Shown here piece by piece: positions 6,515 to 12,248 of a stretch of DNA of 12,248 nucleotides. A model generated the notes under the pieces. It did not search any database and was not told the DNA's origin. It was given only the letters and a program-made list of their open reading frames with translations. Every line of letters starts with the position of its first letter. Positions within the stretch are counted from its first letter, which is position 1. Location: contig MSXM01000055.1 in NCBI GenBank assembly GCA_002083565.1, positions 1 to 12,248 of the forward strand, given 5' to 3'. Position numbers and translations under genes: made by a program. The stretch comes from Nitrospira sp. ST-bin4. GTDB taxonomy: Bacteria; Nitrospirota; Nitrospiria; Nitrospirales; Nitrospiraceae.

Positions 6515-6867
6515 AACTTTCTCCTCCTCTGAATTCCCTGCACAGACCCCGCGATGACCGGGACTGCGCTTCCAGGCTCGCGAAAAGGAGACTAAAGCAC
6601 GGAGGAGGATAACGTCAAAGTTTACGATAGTGAAACAGTCAGCAGGGGAACCTGGAGGGGCAGGGCGAGTATTGCATTAGGGACCGGACAGAGGACGGAC
6701 CTCAAGACGGGGTCACAAGTTCAGGACGACGGTGCCACCAGGCATAGCCTTTCCGTATCGCGCTGTCCCTGACAAAGCCGATCGACTCTATGACCGGCAT
6801 TTTTCGACCGGCTTGTCGCTCCCCGAATATTGTCTCCGGTTCAGAACAACACCCTCTCGCACCCCGG
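6515..6867. other. intergenic region upstream of the lyase
   Basis: Holds the lyase ribosome site and a candidate promoter (6591-6618). GACCGGC occurs twice as a direct repeat around 6789-6807. A minus-strand frame could encode a 32-aa peptide beginning MPVIESIGFV, but it has no ribosome site. No clear terminator for the exported 95-aa protein was found, so read-through into the lyase is possible. Confidence 0.4.
6591..6618 (-). promoter_or_regulatory. candidate sigma70-like promoter for the ammonia lyase
   Basis: On the minus strand, TTGACG (6618-6613) and TTTAGT (6596-6591) are separated by 16 bp, with the start codon about 75 bp further on. The -10 box matches TATAAT in 4 of 6 positions. 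Confidence 0.4.
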
Positions 6868-7155
6868 CTATTTTTTACTCTTGTTCATGAGTGAATCCAT
6901 CACCCCACCCACACCGCTGCCGGGCGATGCCAGCGTAGACAACTGATCTTTGGCCTGTTTGATCGATGTCATGTTCTTTTGGAGGGCGTCCACATTCTTC
7001 TGCATCTCGATCAGCGAAGTCCCAATCTGGGTAACGGAATCCTTGAGGCCGAACATCCCCTGGGCTGAGGCCACGTGGAGGGACACCCCTCCAAGGCCGA
7101 ATCCGAGCAAAAATGCAGGAATCGCGATGATGGCTATCGAGCGCATGGCAGTCAT
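6868..7155 (-). CDS. small exported protein with coiled-coil-like heptads, unknown function
   Basis: A 95-aa product with a signal peptide: MTAMRSIAIIAIPAFLLGFG through LHVASA, with a good signal peptidase I site after Ala31 (ASA before QG). The mature part is about 64 residues. The stretch LKDSVTQIGTSLIEMQKNVD (37-56) and on to about residue 76 spaces hydrophobic residues every three to four positions, suggesting a helix or short coiled coil, followed by a Gly/Ser-rich linker and a lysine-rich end. The start is fixed by AAGGAGG 5 nt before the ATG; an open frame continues upstream to 7218 but lacks such a site. It sits between the cytochrome c and the lyase on the same strand. No family recognised; a periplasmic structural or chaperone-like role would be a guess. 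Confidence 0.75.
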   Translation of the reverse strand: MTAMRSIAIIAIPAFLLGFGLGGVSLHVASAQGMFGLKDSVTQIGTSLIEMQKNVDALQKNMTSIKQAKDQLSTLASPGSGVGGVMDSLMNKSKK

Positions 7156-7280
7156 GGAAACCTCCTTAGTAAAGATGGGTTCTCTCTCACCACTCACAAC
7201 ACCTGTCCAGCTATTCACTCATGGAATAGTCCCAAGTCACGACACGGCACCTCCTTGATAGACACAGGGAGGGAATAGAT

Positions 7281-7300
7281 CCGCCGTTTGTTTTTGGCGG
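7281..7300 (-). terminator. weak hairpin downstream of the cytochrome c gene
   Basis: CCGCC and GGCGG (5-bp stem) flank a 10-nt loop, about 60 nt past the cytochrome stop. There is no U-tract after it on the minus strand, so termination is uncertain. Confidence 0.22.
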
Positions 7301-7362
7301 GTGAAGCACTGATCCCTTGCAACTCCGTGAAACGGGAGCGAGGCGTCGACTTGTAGGCTGCG

Positions 7363-7767
7363 CTAAAAGATTCCGGCTTGTTTTTGGAGCCAGCGGACGT
7401 ACTTCACGATCTGCTCGACGTCATCCGGCTTCACGGCGTCGATCTTCGGCATGTCGCCGAACTGCCAATGGTGCGACTTGACGCCGTTGGCGGCGGCGCG
7501 CTGGAAGGCAACATCTCCATGATGATTGGGCTCATAGACTTTGTGCACAAGCGGCGGACCTTGCTTGGTTCCGACGCCTCCGGCACCGTGACAGGCTGAG
7601 CAATTGGCAGTGAACTTCTGTTCTCCGTCGCGCAGCTCGGCTGGAGCCGCACTGGCCGCTCCTTGCGGCGGAGGCGGCTCGGTTTGGCTGCATGCCGGTG
7701 CCGCACTAAGCACCAGTGCGATGAAACTGACCCCAAGCAACCGTGGCATCTTCATAATTGTGCTCAT
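7363..7767 (-). CDS. exported mono-haem class I cytochrome c
   Basis: A 134-aa protein with an N-terminal export signal (hydrophobic about residues 9-24) ending in AAPAC. It may be cleaved before Cys26 as a lipoprotein, although the lipobox is weak, or by signal peptidase I after APA. A Pro/Ala-rich linker (31-43) follows, then the haem site CSACH (Cys56, Cys59, His60) and a probable axial Met105 in FGDMPKI, as in class I cytochromes. It would carry electrons in the periplasm or at the membrane surface. The open frame extends upstream into an AACC-rich repeat, giving an Asn/Thr-rich extension that is very unlikely to be real. ATGs at 7767, 7755 and 7749 are all possible and none has a clear ribosome site. 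The redox partner is not visible in this window. Confidence 0.85.
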   Translation of the reverse strand: MSTIMKMPRLLGVSFIALVLSAAPACSQTEPPPPQGAASAAPAELRDGEQKFTANCSACHGAGGVGTKQGPPLVHKVYEPNHHGDVAFQRAAANGVKSHHWQFGDMPKIDAVKPDDVEQIVKYVRWLQKQAGIF

Positions 7768-7768
7768 C

Positions 7769-7868
7769 TGGTTTGTCCGGTTTGTTTCGTTGGTTTCGTT
7801 CATCTGGTTTCTGTTGGTTTTCTGGTTACCCTCGTTCAACCAGAGAAACCAAACAAACGAAAGAAACC
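7769..7868. repeat. GGTTT/AAACC-rich imperfect inverted repeat between queC and cytochrome c
   Basis: A roughly 60-bp block of degenerate GGTTTG/GGTTTC units (7769-7827) is followed by its inverted counterpart of AACC/AAAC units (7838-7868). The inner arms, GGTTTTCTGGTT (7816-7827) and AACCAGAGAAACC (7838-7850), pair with one bulge around a 10-nt centre. It can fold as a hairpin in either transcript. It lies just after the queC stop, so it may end that transcript, and it contributes the spurious N-terminus of the cytochrome frame. Confidence 0.75.
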
Positions 7869-7880
7869 CTTTCGCATTTT

Positions 7881-8579
7881 TCACGATACCGCATACGGGA
7901 TCGGATCCTCAACTCCCGCGTCGGCAAATCCCTGTTTGCGAATGAGGCAGCTGTCGCACAGCCCGCAGGCCAAGGCCCCGACTGGATCATAACAACTGTG
8001 TGTCAGGTGAATCGGCGCGTTCAGCGTCAGACCCAAACGAACGATGTCCGCTTTGGTCAACGACAACAGCGGCGTGCGCACCTCGATCCGTCTTCCCTCG
8101 GCGCCGGCTTTCGTGCCGGCCTGCACCACAGCTTCGAACGCCCGGAGAAACTCAGGGCGGCAGTCGGGATACCCCGAATAGTCCACCACGTTGGCGCCGA
8201 AATAAATAACCGACGCCCCCAGCACTTCCGCATGGGCTGCGGCGAGCGACAGAAAGATTAAGTTTCTTCCCGGCACATAGGTAATGGGGATGCCCTGACC
8301 ACGGTCTTGTTCGGTACGATTTTTGGGAACGGGGAGATCATCTGTCAGCGCCGACCCCCCGATTGCCCGCAAGTCGACCTCAATCACGCGATGCTGCCGC
8401 GCGCCCAAAGCCGAGGCAACCTGAGCGGCTCGTTCGATCTCTATCGCGTGCCGCTGCCGATAGGCAAGGGTCAGCAGATAGATCTCATAGCCGTCTCGCT
8501 GTGCCACCGCCGCAACCACGGTGGAATCCAGCCCGCCGCTGGCAAGAATAACCGCCCGTTGACGCGTGTGCTCGCTCAC
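7881..8579 (-). CDS. queC: 7-cyano-7-deazaguanine synthase QueC
   Basis: A 232-aa protein of normal QueC length. It catalyses the ATP-dependent conversion of 7-carboxy-7-deazaguanine to preQ0 in queuosine biosynthesis. The PP-loop SGGLDS is at 14-19, the family block ITYVPGRNLIFLSLA at 99-113, DYSGYPDCRPEF at 133-144, and the zinc-binding cysteines Cys196, Cys205, Cys208 and Cys211 (ACGLCDSC). The start is GTG at 8579; an in-frame stop lies eight codons upstream and no ATG intervenes, so the GTG is the only good choice, with only a weak GAGG-like ribosome site. Other queuosine genes (queD, queE, queF) are not in this window. The gene follows the DksA-like gene by about 130 bp on the same strand. 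Confidence 0.96.
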   Translation of the reverse strand: MSEHTRQRAVILASGGLDSTVVAAVAQRDGYEIYLLTLAYRQRHAIEIERAAQVASALGARQHRVIEVDLRAIGGSALTDDLPVPKNRTEQDRGQGIPITYVPGRNLIFLSLAAAHAEVLGASVIYFGANVVDYSGYPDCRPEFLRAFEAVVQAGTKAGAEGRRIEVRTPLLSLTKADIVRLGLTLNAPIHLTHSCYDPVGALACGLCDSCLIRKQGFADAGVEDPIPYAVS

Positions 8580-8711
8580 AGCAGTGAATCTGCCTCACGT
8601 TCCATGCCAACGCCGCATGAGAGCATCCCTCACGTCCGGCACAACGGCATGGGACAATGTGTTGATGAAGTGGTGTGCGGCTGAGCGCCGCGCTGCCGGA
8701 ACGGCTGACGA

Positions 8712-9305
8712 TTAATCGCGATCTTCTTCTCGCTCGATTTTTTCCAACAGCTCTTCGCGTGACTGGCACTCGACACACAGTTTGGCGAACGGCACGACGT
8801 GCAGCCGTTTTTCACTGATTTCGACTCCGCAGTCGGCACAGATTCCGTAGGTGCCTTCGTGCAGACGGGTCAGCGCTTCATCGATGGACTGCCGACGGCG
8901 GTTGCGCATCTCCATCAACGAGATACCGAGCTCCCGCTCAAGGTCCATCAACGCCTGATCGCCGACGTCGCGCGCCGACTCTAAGCGCCGCTGCTGATCC
9001 TCTGTCAGCGACTGTCCTAAGCTCTCTTCGATTTCCTTGATGATCGCCTGCCGCTTCTCCAACAGCATCTTATGAAGTATTTCCTGACGCCGTTCCCTGG
9101 CTTCCCGCTCTTTGGCCGTCTCCTTGGGACGAAGGTTCGGTTCGGGAACGACCACCGCCGGAGCTGGTTTCACGGCAGCGGCCGCAATCGCCGCCTTCAC
9201 CGCCACCACAGCAGCCGTCGGCTTCGACTTTCCCTGAGCAGGCCGAGCCGACTTGGGCTTCGACTTGGCTGCCGGCTTTTTCTTGGCTTGTATTTTCGTG
9301 CCCAT
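8712..9305 (-). CDS. DksA/TraR-family zinc-finger protein with basic N-terminal extension
   Basis: A 197-aa protein. The C-terminal two thirds match the DksA/TraR family: a coiled-coil segment from about residue 61, the tip motif D-x-x-D-x-A (DVGDQA, 113-118), then a C4 zinc finger CADC...CVEC (Cys156, Cys159, Cys177, Cys180). In DksA the two tip aspartates enter the RNA polymerase secondary channel and modulate initiation with ppGpp; their presence suggests the same role here. Residues 1-55 are a Lys/Ala/Pro-rich, probably disordered basic tail absent from standard DksA (about 150 aa), with an appearance like histone-H1-type tails. ATG 9305 has GGGAG 4 nt upstream; the alternative ATG at 9320 adds five residues but has no usable ribosome site. 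A promoter with palindromes lies directly upstream. Confidence 0.88.
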   Translation of the reverse strand: MGTKIQAKKKPAAKSKPKSARPAQGKSKPTAAVVAVKAAIAAAAVKPAPAVVVPEPNLRPKETAKEREARERRQEILHKMLLEKRQAIIKEIEESLGQSLTEDQQRRLESARDVGDQALMDLERELGISLMEMRNRRRQSIDEALTRLHEGTYGICADCGVEISEKRLHVVPFAKLCVECQSREELLEKIEREEDRD

Positions 9306-9334
9306 GACGCTCCCACTCATTCCTGAGAAGTTTA

Positions 9335-9374
9335 GAGATGCCGAAAAAGCTCGGCATCTATATCACGGCATCTC
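9335..9374. repeat. three GAGATGCCG/CGGCATCTC half-sites overlapping the dksA-like promoter
   Basis: On the plus strand, GAGATGCCG (9335-9343) is followed by CGGCATCT (9352-9359) and CGGCATCTC (9366-9374). The first can pair with either of the others: AGATGCCGA/TCGGCATCT (9 bp, 6-nt loop) or GAGATGCCG/CGGCATCTC (9 bp, longer loop). They straddle the -10 box and spacer of the promoter listed next. They may be operator half-sites or, in transcripts reading through from apt, alternative hairpins. Confidence 0.6.
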
Positions 9375-9385
9375 ATGTTTGACAA
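9357..9385 (-). promoter_or_regulatory. promoter of the DksA-like gene
   Basis: On the minus strand, TTGTCA (9385-9380), a 17-bp spacer, then TATAGA (9362-9357), preceded by TG one base away (an extended -10). Five of six -35 positions and four of six -10 positions match sigma70 consensus. The expected start near 9350 leaves a leader of about 45 nt. Confidence 0.6.
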
Positions 9386-9414
9386 GAGGATGTGGTGCGA
9401 CCCGTGGCGGACCG

Positions 9415-9939
9415 CTACGGATAGATGATGGTCGAATGGACGTCGTGCCCGGTGAGTTTGCTACGTCCGTTCAGGCCCTTGAGCTCGATGAGAAAATCAA
9501 GCCCGACGATTTCTCCACCAAGCTGACGGACCAGATTGACCGTTGCTTCAGCCGTTCCTCCCGTGGCCAGGAGGTCATCCACGATAAGCACACGCTCCCC
9601 CATGCCGATCGCATCCCTGTGGATCGCCAGAGAGTTCGCGCCATACTCAAGGCTGTATTTCACTTCGAAGCAATCAGCCGGAAGCTTCCCCGGTTTGCGG
9701 ACCGGTACGAATCCGGCACCGAGACGCGCCGCCAGGATACCCGCAAAGATGAACCCGCGAGACTCGATACCCACCACTTTAGTGACTCCACGATCCTGGT
9801 ACCGGCTCGCCAATTCATCGGCCAGACTTCGCATCGCAGCGGCATTCTTCAGCAGAGTCGTGATGTCGTAAAAGAGGATGCCGGGCTTGGGGAAGTCCGG
9901 CACTTCGCGGATCAACGATTTGTAGTTGAGTGCAGTCAC
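9415..9939 (-). CDS. apt: adenine phosphoribosyltransferase
   Basis: A 174-aa protein with full-length Apt features. It makes AMP and pyrophosphate from adenine and PRPP in cytosolic purine salvage. Visible are DFPKPGILFYDITTLL (15-30), ESRGF (59-63), RKPGKLP (81-87) and the PRPP-binding loop VLIVDDLLATGGT (117-129). The start is GTG at 9939, only 4 bp after the stop of the sigma-factor gene, with no Shine-Dalgarno sequence, so it is probably translated by reinitiation after the sigma gene. The order sigma factor-apt is co-directional and probably one transcript; the dksA-like gene downstream has its own promoter. Confidence 0.96.
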   Translation of the reverse strand: MTALNYKSLIREVPDFPKPGILFYDITTLLKNAAAMRSLADELASRYQDRGVTKVVGIESRGFIFAGILAARLGAGFVPVRKPGKLPADCFEVKYSLEYGANSLAIHRDAIGMGERVLIVDDLLATGGTAEATVNLVRQLGGEIVGLDFLIELKGLNGRSKLTGHDVHSTIIYP

Positions 9940-9943
9940 GGAA

Positions 9944-10897
9944 TTAGAGCAGGTCGGCTTGTGTCATGGTTTTCCGTTCGATGGTATTCCGCAGGCGACC
10001 CAACGCCATCATTTCGATCTGCCGGACCCGCTCACGGGTCAATCCCATCTGGCGGCCGATTTCTTCCAGCGTCCTCGCCTCGTCTCCATCGAGTCCAAAC
10101 CGCGACACAATAACAGTTTGCTCTTTTTCAGGCAACTCCTTTATCCAGGCCATCAGTTCGGTCCGGCGTCGCACGCCGTCGGCAGTCTCGTCTGGAGACA
10201 GGCCGGTCGGGTCTTCGATCACGTCGCGAAGGAATGTATCGGACTGATCGTTGATCGGACTATCGAGCGAACAGGTGGTACGCACCAACTGCTTGAGATC
10301 CACCACTTCCTCTTCGGAGGTTTTCATTTTGACGGCGACTTCTTGCGCCCTCGGTTCACGGCCAAGCTCCTGCACCAACTGCTCGACCTTGCCGAGGTAT
10401 CGGTTCAACCGCTCGACGACATGGACCGGCAGGCGCACAAGTTTCCCTTGATTGATGATGGCCCGTTCGATGTACTGCCGGATCCACCAGGAGGCGTAGG
10501 TACTGAACCGGAAGCCGCGTTTGTAATTGAATTTTTCGACGGCCTTGATAAGCCCCAAATTGCCTTCTTCGACGATATCGGAAAAGGGAAACCCCCGATG
10601 CATATAGCGTTTCCCGATACTGATGACGAGGCGCAAGTTGGATTCAATCATTTGCTGGCGCGCCTGCTCGTCGCCGGCCATGACCAGCTTACCGAGGTGC
10701 TGCTCCTGCTTGAACGTCAAGAGAGTCGACCGGCGGACCTCCCGCAGATAACTCTTGAGCGTATCGAGGCCCTCGGACCGGCTGGACTCTTTTTCCGGTT
10801 GATCGGCAATACTCGTCTGTTCAGCGTCATCCGCATCATCGACGGTCCGGCTTCGAGATTCACTCACCGCAGGACGCCCGCCGCGTAGTCGGCTCAT
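9944..10897 (-). CDS. RNA polymerase sigma factor, RpoS/RpoD-type (sigma70 group 2)
   Basis: A 317-aa sigma factor without the large non-conserved region of RpoD and close in size to RpoS. Region 1.2 is about 43-75, region 2 about 78-150 with MIESNLRLVISIGKRY, SDIVEEGNLGLIKAVEKF and the -10-recognising FRFSTYASWWIRQYIERAI (130-148), region 3 about 155-230, and region 4 about 250-310 with the -35-binding helix-turn-helix TLEEIGRQMGLTRERVRQIE (276-295). The first about 40 residues are acidic/polar and probably flexible. ATG 10897 has GGAG 9 nt upstream. Known group 2 factors control stationary-phase and stress genes; which regulon this one serves is inference. It is likely cotranscribed with apt, 4 bp downstream. 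Confidence 0.92.
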   Translation of the reverse strand: MSRLRGGRPAVSESRSRTVDDADDAEQTSIADQPEKESSRSEGLDTLKSYLREVRRSTLLTFKQEQHLGKLVMAGDEQARQQMIESNLRLVISIGKRYMHRGFPFSDIVEEGNLGLIKAVEKFNYKRGFRFSTYASWWIRQYIERAIINQGKLVRLPVHVVERLNRYLGKVEQLVQELGREPRAQEVAVKMKTSEEEVVDLKQLVRTTCSLDSPINDQSDTFLRDVIEDPTGLSPDETADGVRRRTELMAWIKELPEKEQTVIVSRFGLDGDEARTLEEIGRQMGLTRERVRQIEMMALGRLRNTIERKTMTQADLL

Positions 10898-10949
10898 ACA
10901 AAATCGCTCCCTGCTTCCCCTAGGCCCGCTCCAGACGAGTCGGGCAGGG

Positions 10950-11246
10950 TTAGTACCAGATACTGAACTCTGAAAACCGGCCGGTCGCTTGCTTCCATTC
11001 TGTCTCGATCTTCGTCACGCGCGCGGCCGGCGGACCGGTCTTCAACGCATGCACGAGCGCGTCAACCGCAGCCCGCGTACCTTCCACATCCAGCTCGACC
11101 CGGCCATCGTCGAGGTTTCGAACCCCGCCAAGAAGCGCATGCCGCGATGCCACACGCGCCGCAAACGCCCGATACCCCACACCTTGCACCCGGCCGCTCA
11201 CCAGAATCTGCGCGCGAACTGCTGTGGTTCCAGCCTCCTCAGCCAT
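10950..11246 (-). CDS. acyP: acylphosphatase
   Basis: A 98-aa protein of the acylphosphatase family, which hydrolyses carboxyl-phosphate bonds such as in acetyl or carbamoyl phosphate. The signature VSGRVQGVGYRAF (16-28) contains the catalytic Arg26, and GGVRNLDDGRVEL (40-52) contains the catalytic Asn44. Trp, usual in GWVRN, is replaced by Gly here. The small size is typical. Two ATGs are near: 11252 has GGGA directly abutting it, while 11246 has it 6 nt upstream, so 11246 is preferred. It ends about 50 bp before the sigma-factor gene on the same strand and could be cotranscribed. Confidence 0.93.
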   Translation of the reverse strand: MAEEAGTTAVRAQILVSGRVQGVGYRAFAARVASRHALLGGVRNLDDGRVELDVEGTRAAVDALVHALKTGPPAARVTKIETEWKQATGRFSEFSIWY

Positions 11247-11700
11247 TCGCATTCCCGTGACTCATCACGACCTGAGGGCACGCCGACTCTTCATGTCCAC
11301 GGATACTCTCACACCTCCCTACACACGTCACGCATTTTGCTATTCTGCACGGACACACAGATCGCAGAAGTGGCCGCGTTTATCACATCGCGAAATGCTG
11401 AGCGCGACTGATGCAGCGCCAACATTCGAGCAAGATGAAGACACGCCCGCTGAAGAATGTTATCCGCCGGCATCTATCACGATGACGCAATGACGGGCCG
11501 ATGGGCCGAGCAGGCTTGTGAGCTTGGGATCACAGGAAGCGCGTATCCGCGTGCAACAATCACGAAACAGCGATGAAGAGCACGCGGACCACACGAAGTG
11601 CGGTGTCACCGTATGGGGGGAGAAAATACTTGTGGAGTCTCTCCGCCGGAATCAATGACAAAAGCTTAAAAAAAGCCGGCGGGTCACACGAAGTGTGCTG
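11247..11700. other. intergenic region with repeated CACACGAAGTG hairpins
   Basis: No convincing gene. A plus-strand frame (66 aa from ATG 11294) has no ribosome site. CACACGAAGTG occurs at 11590-11600 and 11685-11695, each at the centre of a small hairpin. An inverted pair CCGCCGG (11643-11649) and CCGGCGG (11676-11682) brackets 26 bp. No clear acylphosphatase promoter was found. Confidence 0.45.
11668..11697 (-). terminator. candidate terminator of the ald/tRNA-Pro transcript
   Basis: Just 3 nt after the tRNA CCA end, the minus strand has CACAC-TTC-GTGTG (a perfect 5-bp stem), then about 10 GC-rich bases and a run of seven T (11674-11668). The gap between stem and T-run is unusual, so the strength is uncertain. 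Confidence 0.45.
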
Positions 11701-11777
<77 letters not shown>

Positions 11778-11816
11778 ACAAGAGCGAGAGAAACAGGAAA
11801 CGGGAAACGGATTGTC

Positions 11817-12248
11817 TTACAAGATGGGGGTAAAACGCAACCCATGGGCATCCGCCACACCCTGACACGTCACCAGGCCGTCTTTGACGTTCACCCCTTT
11901 GGCCAATCCGGGATCTGCGCGGATCGCCCGATCGACCCCGTCCGAGGCAAGCCGGACCATATACGGCAAGGTGGCATTCGTCAACGCCAGCGTCGACGTG
12001 CGCGGCACAATGCCTGGCATATTGGCGACGCAATAATGGACCACCCCGTCGACGACATAGACCGGCTCAGAATGGGTCGTCGGCTTCGTCGTTTCGAAAC
12101 AGCCACCTTGATCGACAGAGACATCCACCACGACAGACCCTGGTTTCATCCGCGAGACCGTGGCACGCGACACCATCTTGGGCGCTTTTGCGCCGGGGAC
12201 AAGCACGGCGCCGATCACAAGATCCGCCTCACACACAGCCCGTTCAAT
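11817..12248 (-). CDS. ald: alanine dehydrogenase, C-terminal part (5' end beyond the window)
   Basis: The last 143 residues of alanine dehydrogenase, which interconverts L-alanine with pyruvate and ammonia using NAD. The visible part covers the end of the NAD-binding domain (ADLVIGAVLVPGAKAPKMVS), the conserved KPGSVVVDVSVDQGGCFET with the catalytic-region Asp, HYCVANMPGIVPRTSTLALT, and the C-terminal helix. The frame continues to the window edge, so about 225 N-terminal residues are missing if the protein has the usual length of about 370. The TAA stop is at 11819-11817. tRNA-Pro lies downstream. The visible portion looks intact. Confidence 0.95.
   Translation of the reverse strand: MERAVCEADLVIGAVLVPGAKAPKMVSRATVSRMKPGSVVVDVSVDQGGCFETTKPTTHSEPVYVVDGVVHYCVANMPGIVPRTSTLALTNATLPYMVRLASDGVDRAIRADPGLAKGVNVKDGLVTCQGVADAHGLRFTPIL

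Noticed and set aside
6696..6794. Possible 32-aa ORF upstream of the lyase (starts MPVIESIGFV)
   Set aside because: No Shine-Dalgarno sequence and no recognised family. Too short to support without conservation data.
7769..7868. CRISPR array
   Set aside because: The repeat units are short, degenerate and contiguous, with no unique spacers of constant length. No cas genes are present.
7768..7884. Upstream extension of the cytochrome c frame (Asn/Thr-rich start)
   Set aside because: It is encoded by the AACC repeat and would place the signal peptide about 40 residues inside the protein. The start was moved to 7767.
9253..10113. Long plus-strand open frame (286 aa)
   Set aside because: It is the antisense shadow of apt and the ends of its neighbours; apt is unmistakable on the minus strand, and the plus-strand product resembles nothing.
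9926..10888. Long plus-strand open frame (320 aa)
   Set aside because: It is antisense to nearly the whole sigma-factor gene, and long antisense frames are common opposite GC-rich genes. The sigma reading is certain.
11294..11493. Plus-strand 66-aa ORF between acyP and tRNA-Pro
   Set aside because: No ribosome site and a Thr/Pro/His-rich product without recognisable features.

Overview
The window reads as a chromosomal piece of a Nitrospira-like bacterium (phylum Nitrospirota). This is an inference from the overall flavour: a moderately GC-rich genome, an RpoS/RpoD-type sigma factor next to apt and a DksA-like protein with a long basic N-terminal tail, AACC/GGTT-rich intergenic repeats, a HigBA module, and the N-terminus of a REP-associated tyrosine transposase. 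No 16S rRNA or other phylogenetic marker is present to prove it. Almost every gene lies on the minus strand; one 40-residue microprotein is on the plus strand.

From left to right, the layout is as follows. (1) 1-2257: the first 16 codons of a RAYT/IS200-like transposase, a class-3 lipase, and an exported protein with beta-propeller-like motifs. The lipase and exported protein are 2 bp apart and probably translationally coupled. (2) 2258-4400: a sparsely coding, accessory-looking stretch holding a HigBA toxin-antitoxin operon with a visible promoter/operator, a 40-aa single-pass membrane microprotein, several perfect hairpins, and about 0.8 kb without a recognisable gene. (3) 4398-6514: a 589-aa MIO-type ammonia lyase of the HutH/PAL superfamily. 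It has histidase-like active-site residues but no hut genes beside it. It overlaps by 4 bp a small unknown ORF, which contains in another frame a 33-aa membrane microprotein with a strong Shine-Dalgarno sequence. (4) 6868-7767: a small exported coiled-coil-like protein and an exported mono-haem cytochrome c, followed by an AACC/GGTT-rich inverted repeat. (5) 7881-11246: queC, a DksA/TraR-family zinc-finger protein with its own promoter embedded in palindromes, apt, an RpoS-like sigma factor and acylphosphatase, all co-directional. (6) 11701-12248: tRNA-Pro(CGG) and the 3' part of alanine dehydrogenase, cut by the window end.

The right half is a housekeeping and stress-physiology block: sigma factor, a predicted RNA polymerase secondary-channel protein, purine salvage, queuosine precursor synthesis, acyl-phosphate hydrolysis and alanine/NADH metabolism. 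The left half is more variable. The parts most likely to hide undescribed biology are the MIO lyase with its coupled small ORF and nested microprotein, the palindrome-flanked dksA-like promoter, and the paired HigA-operator-like palindromes around higBA.
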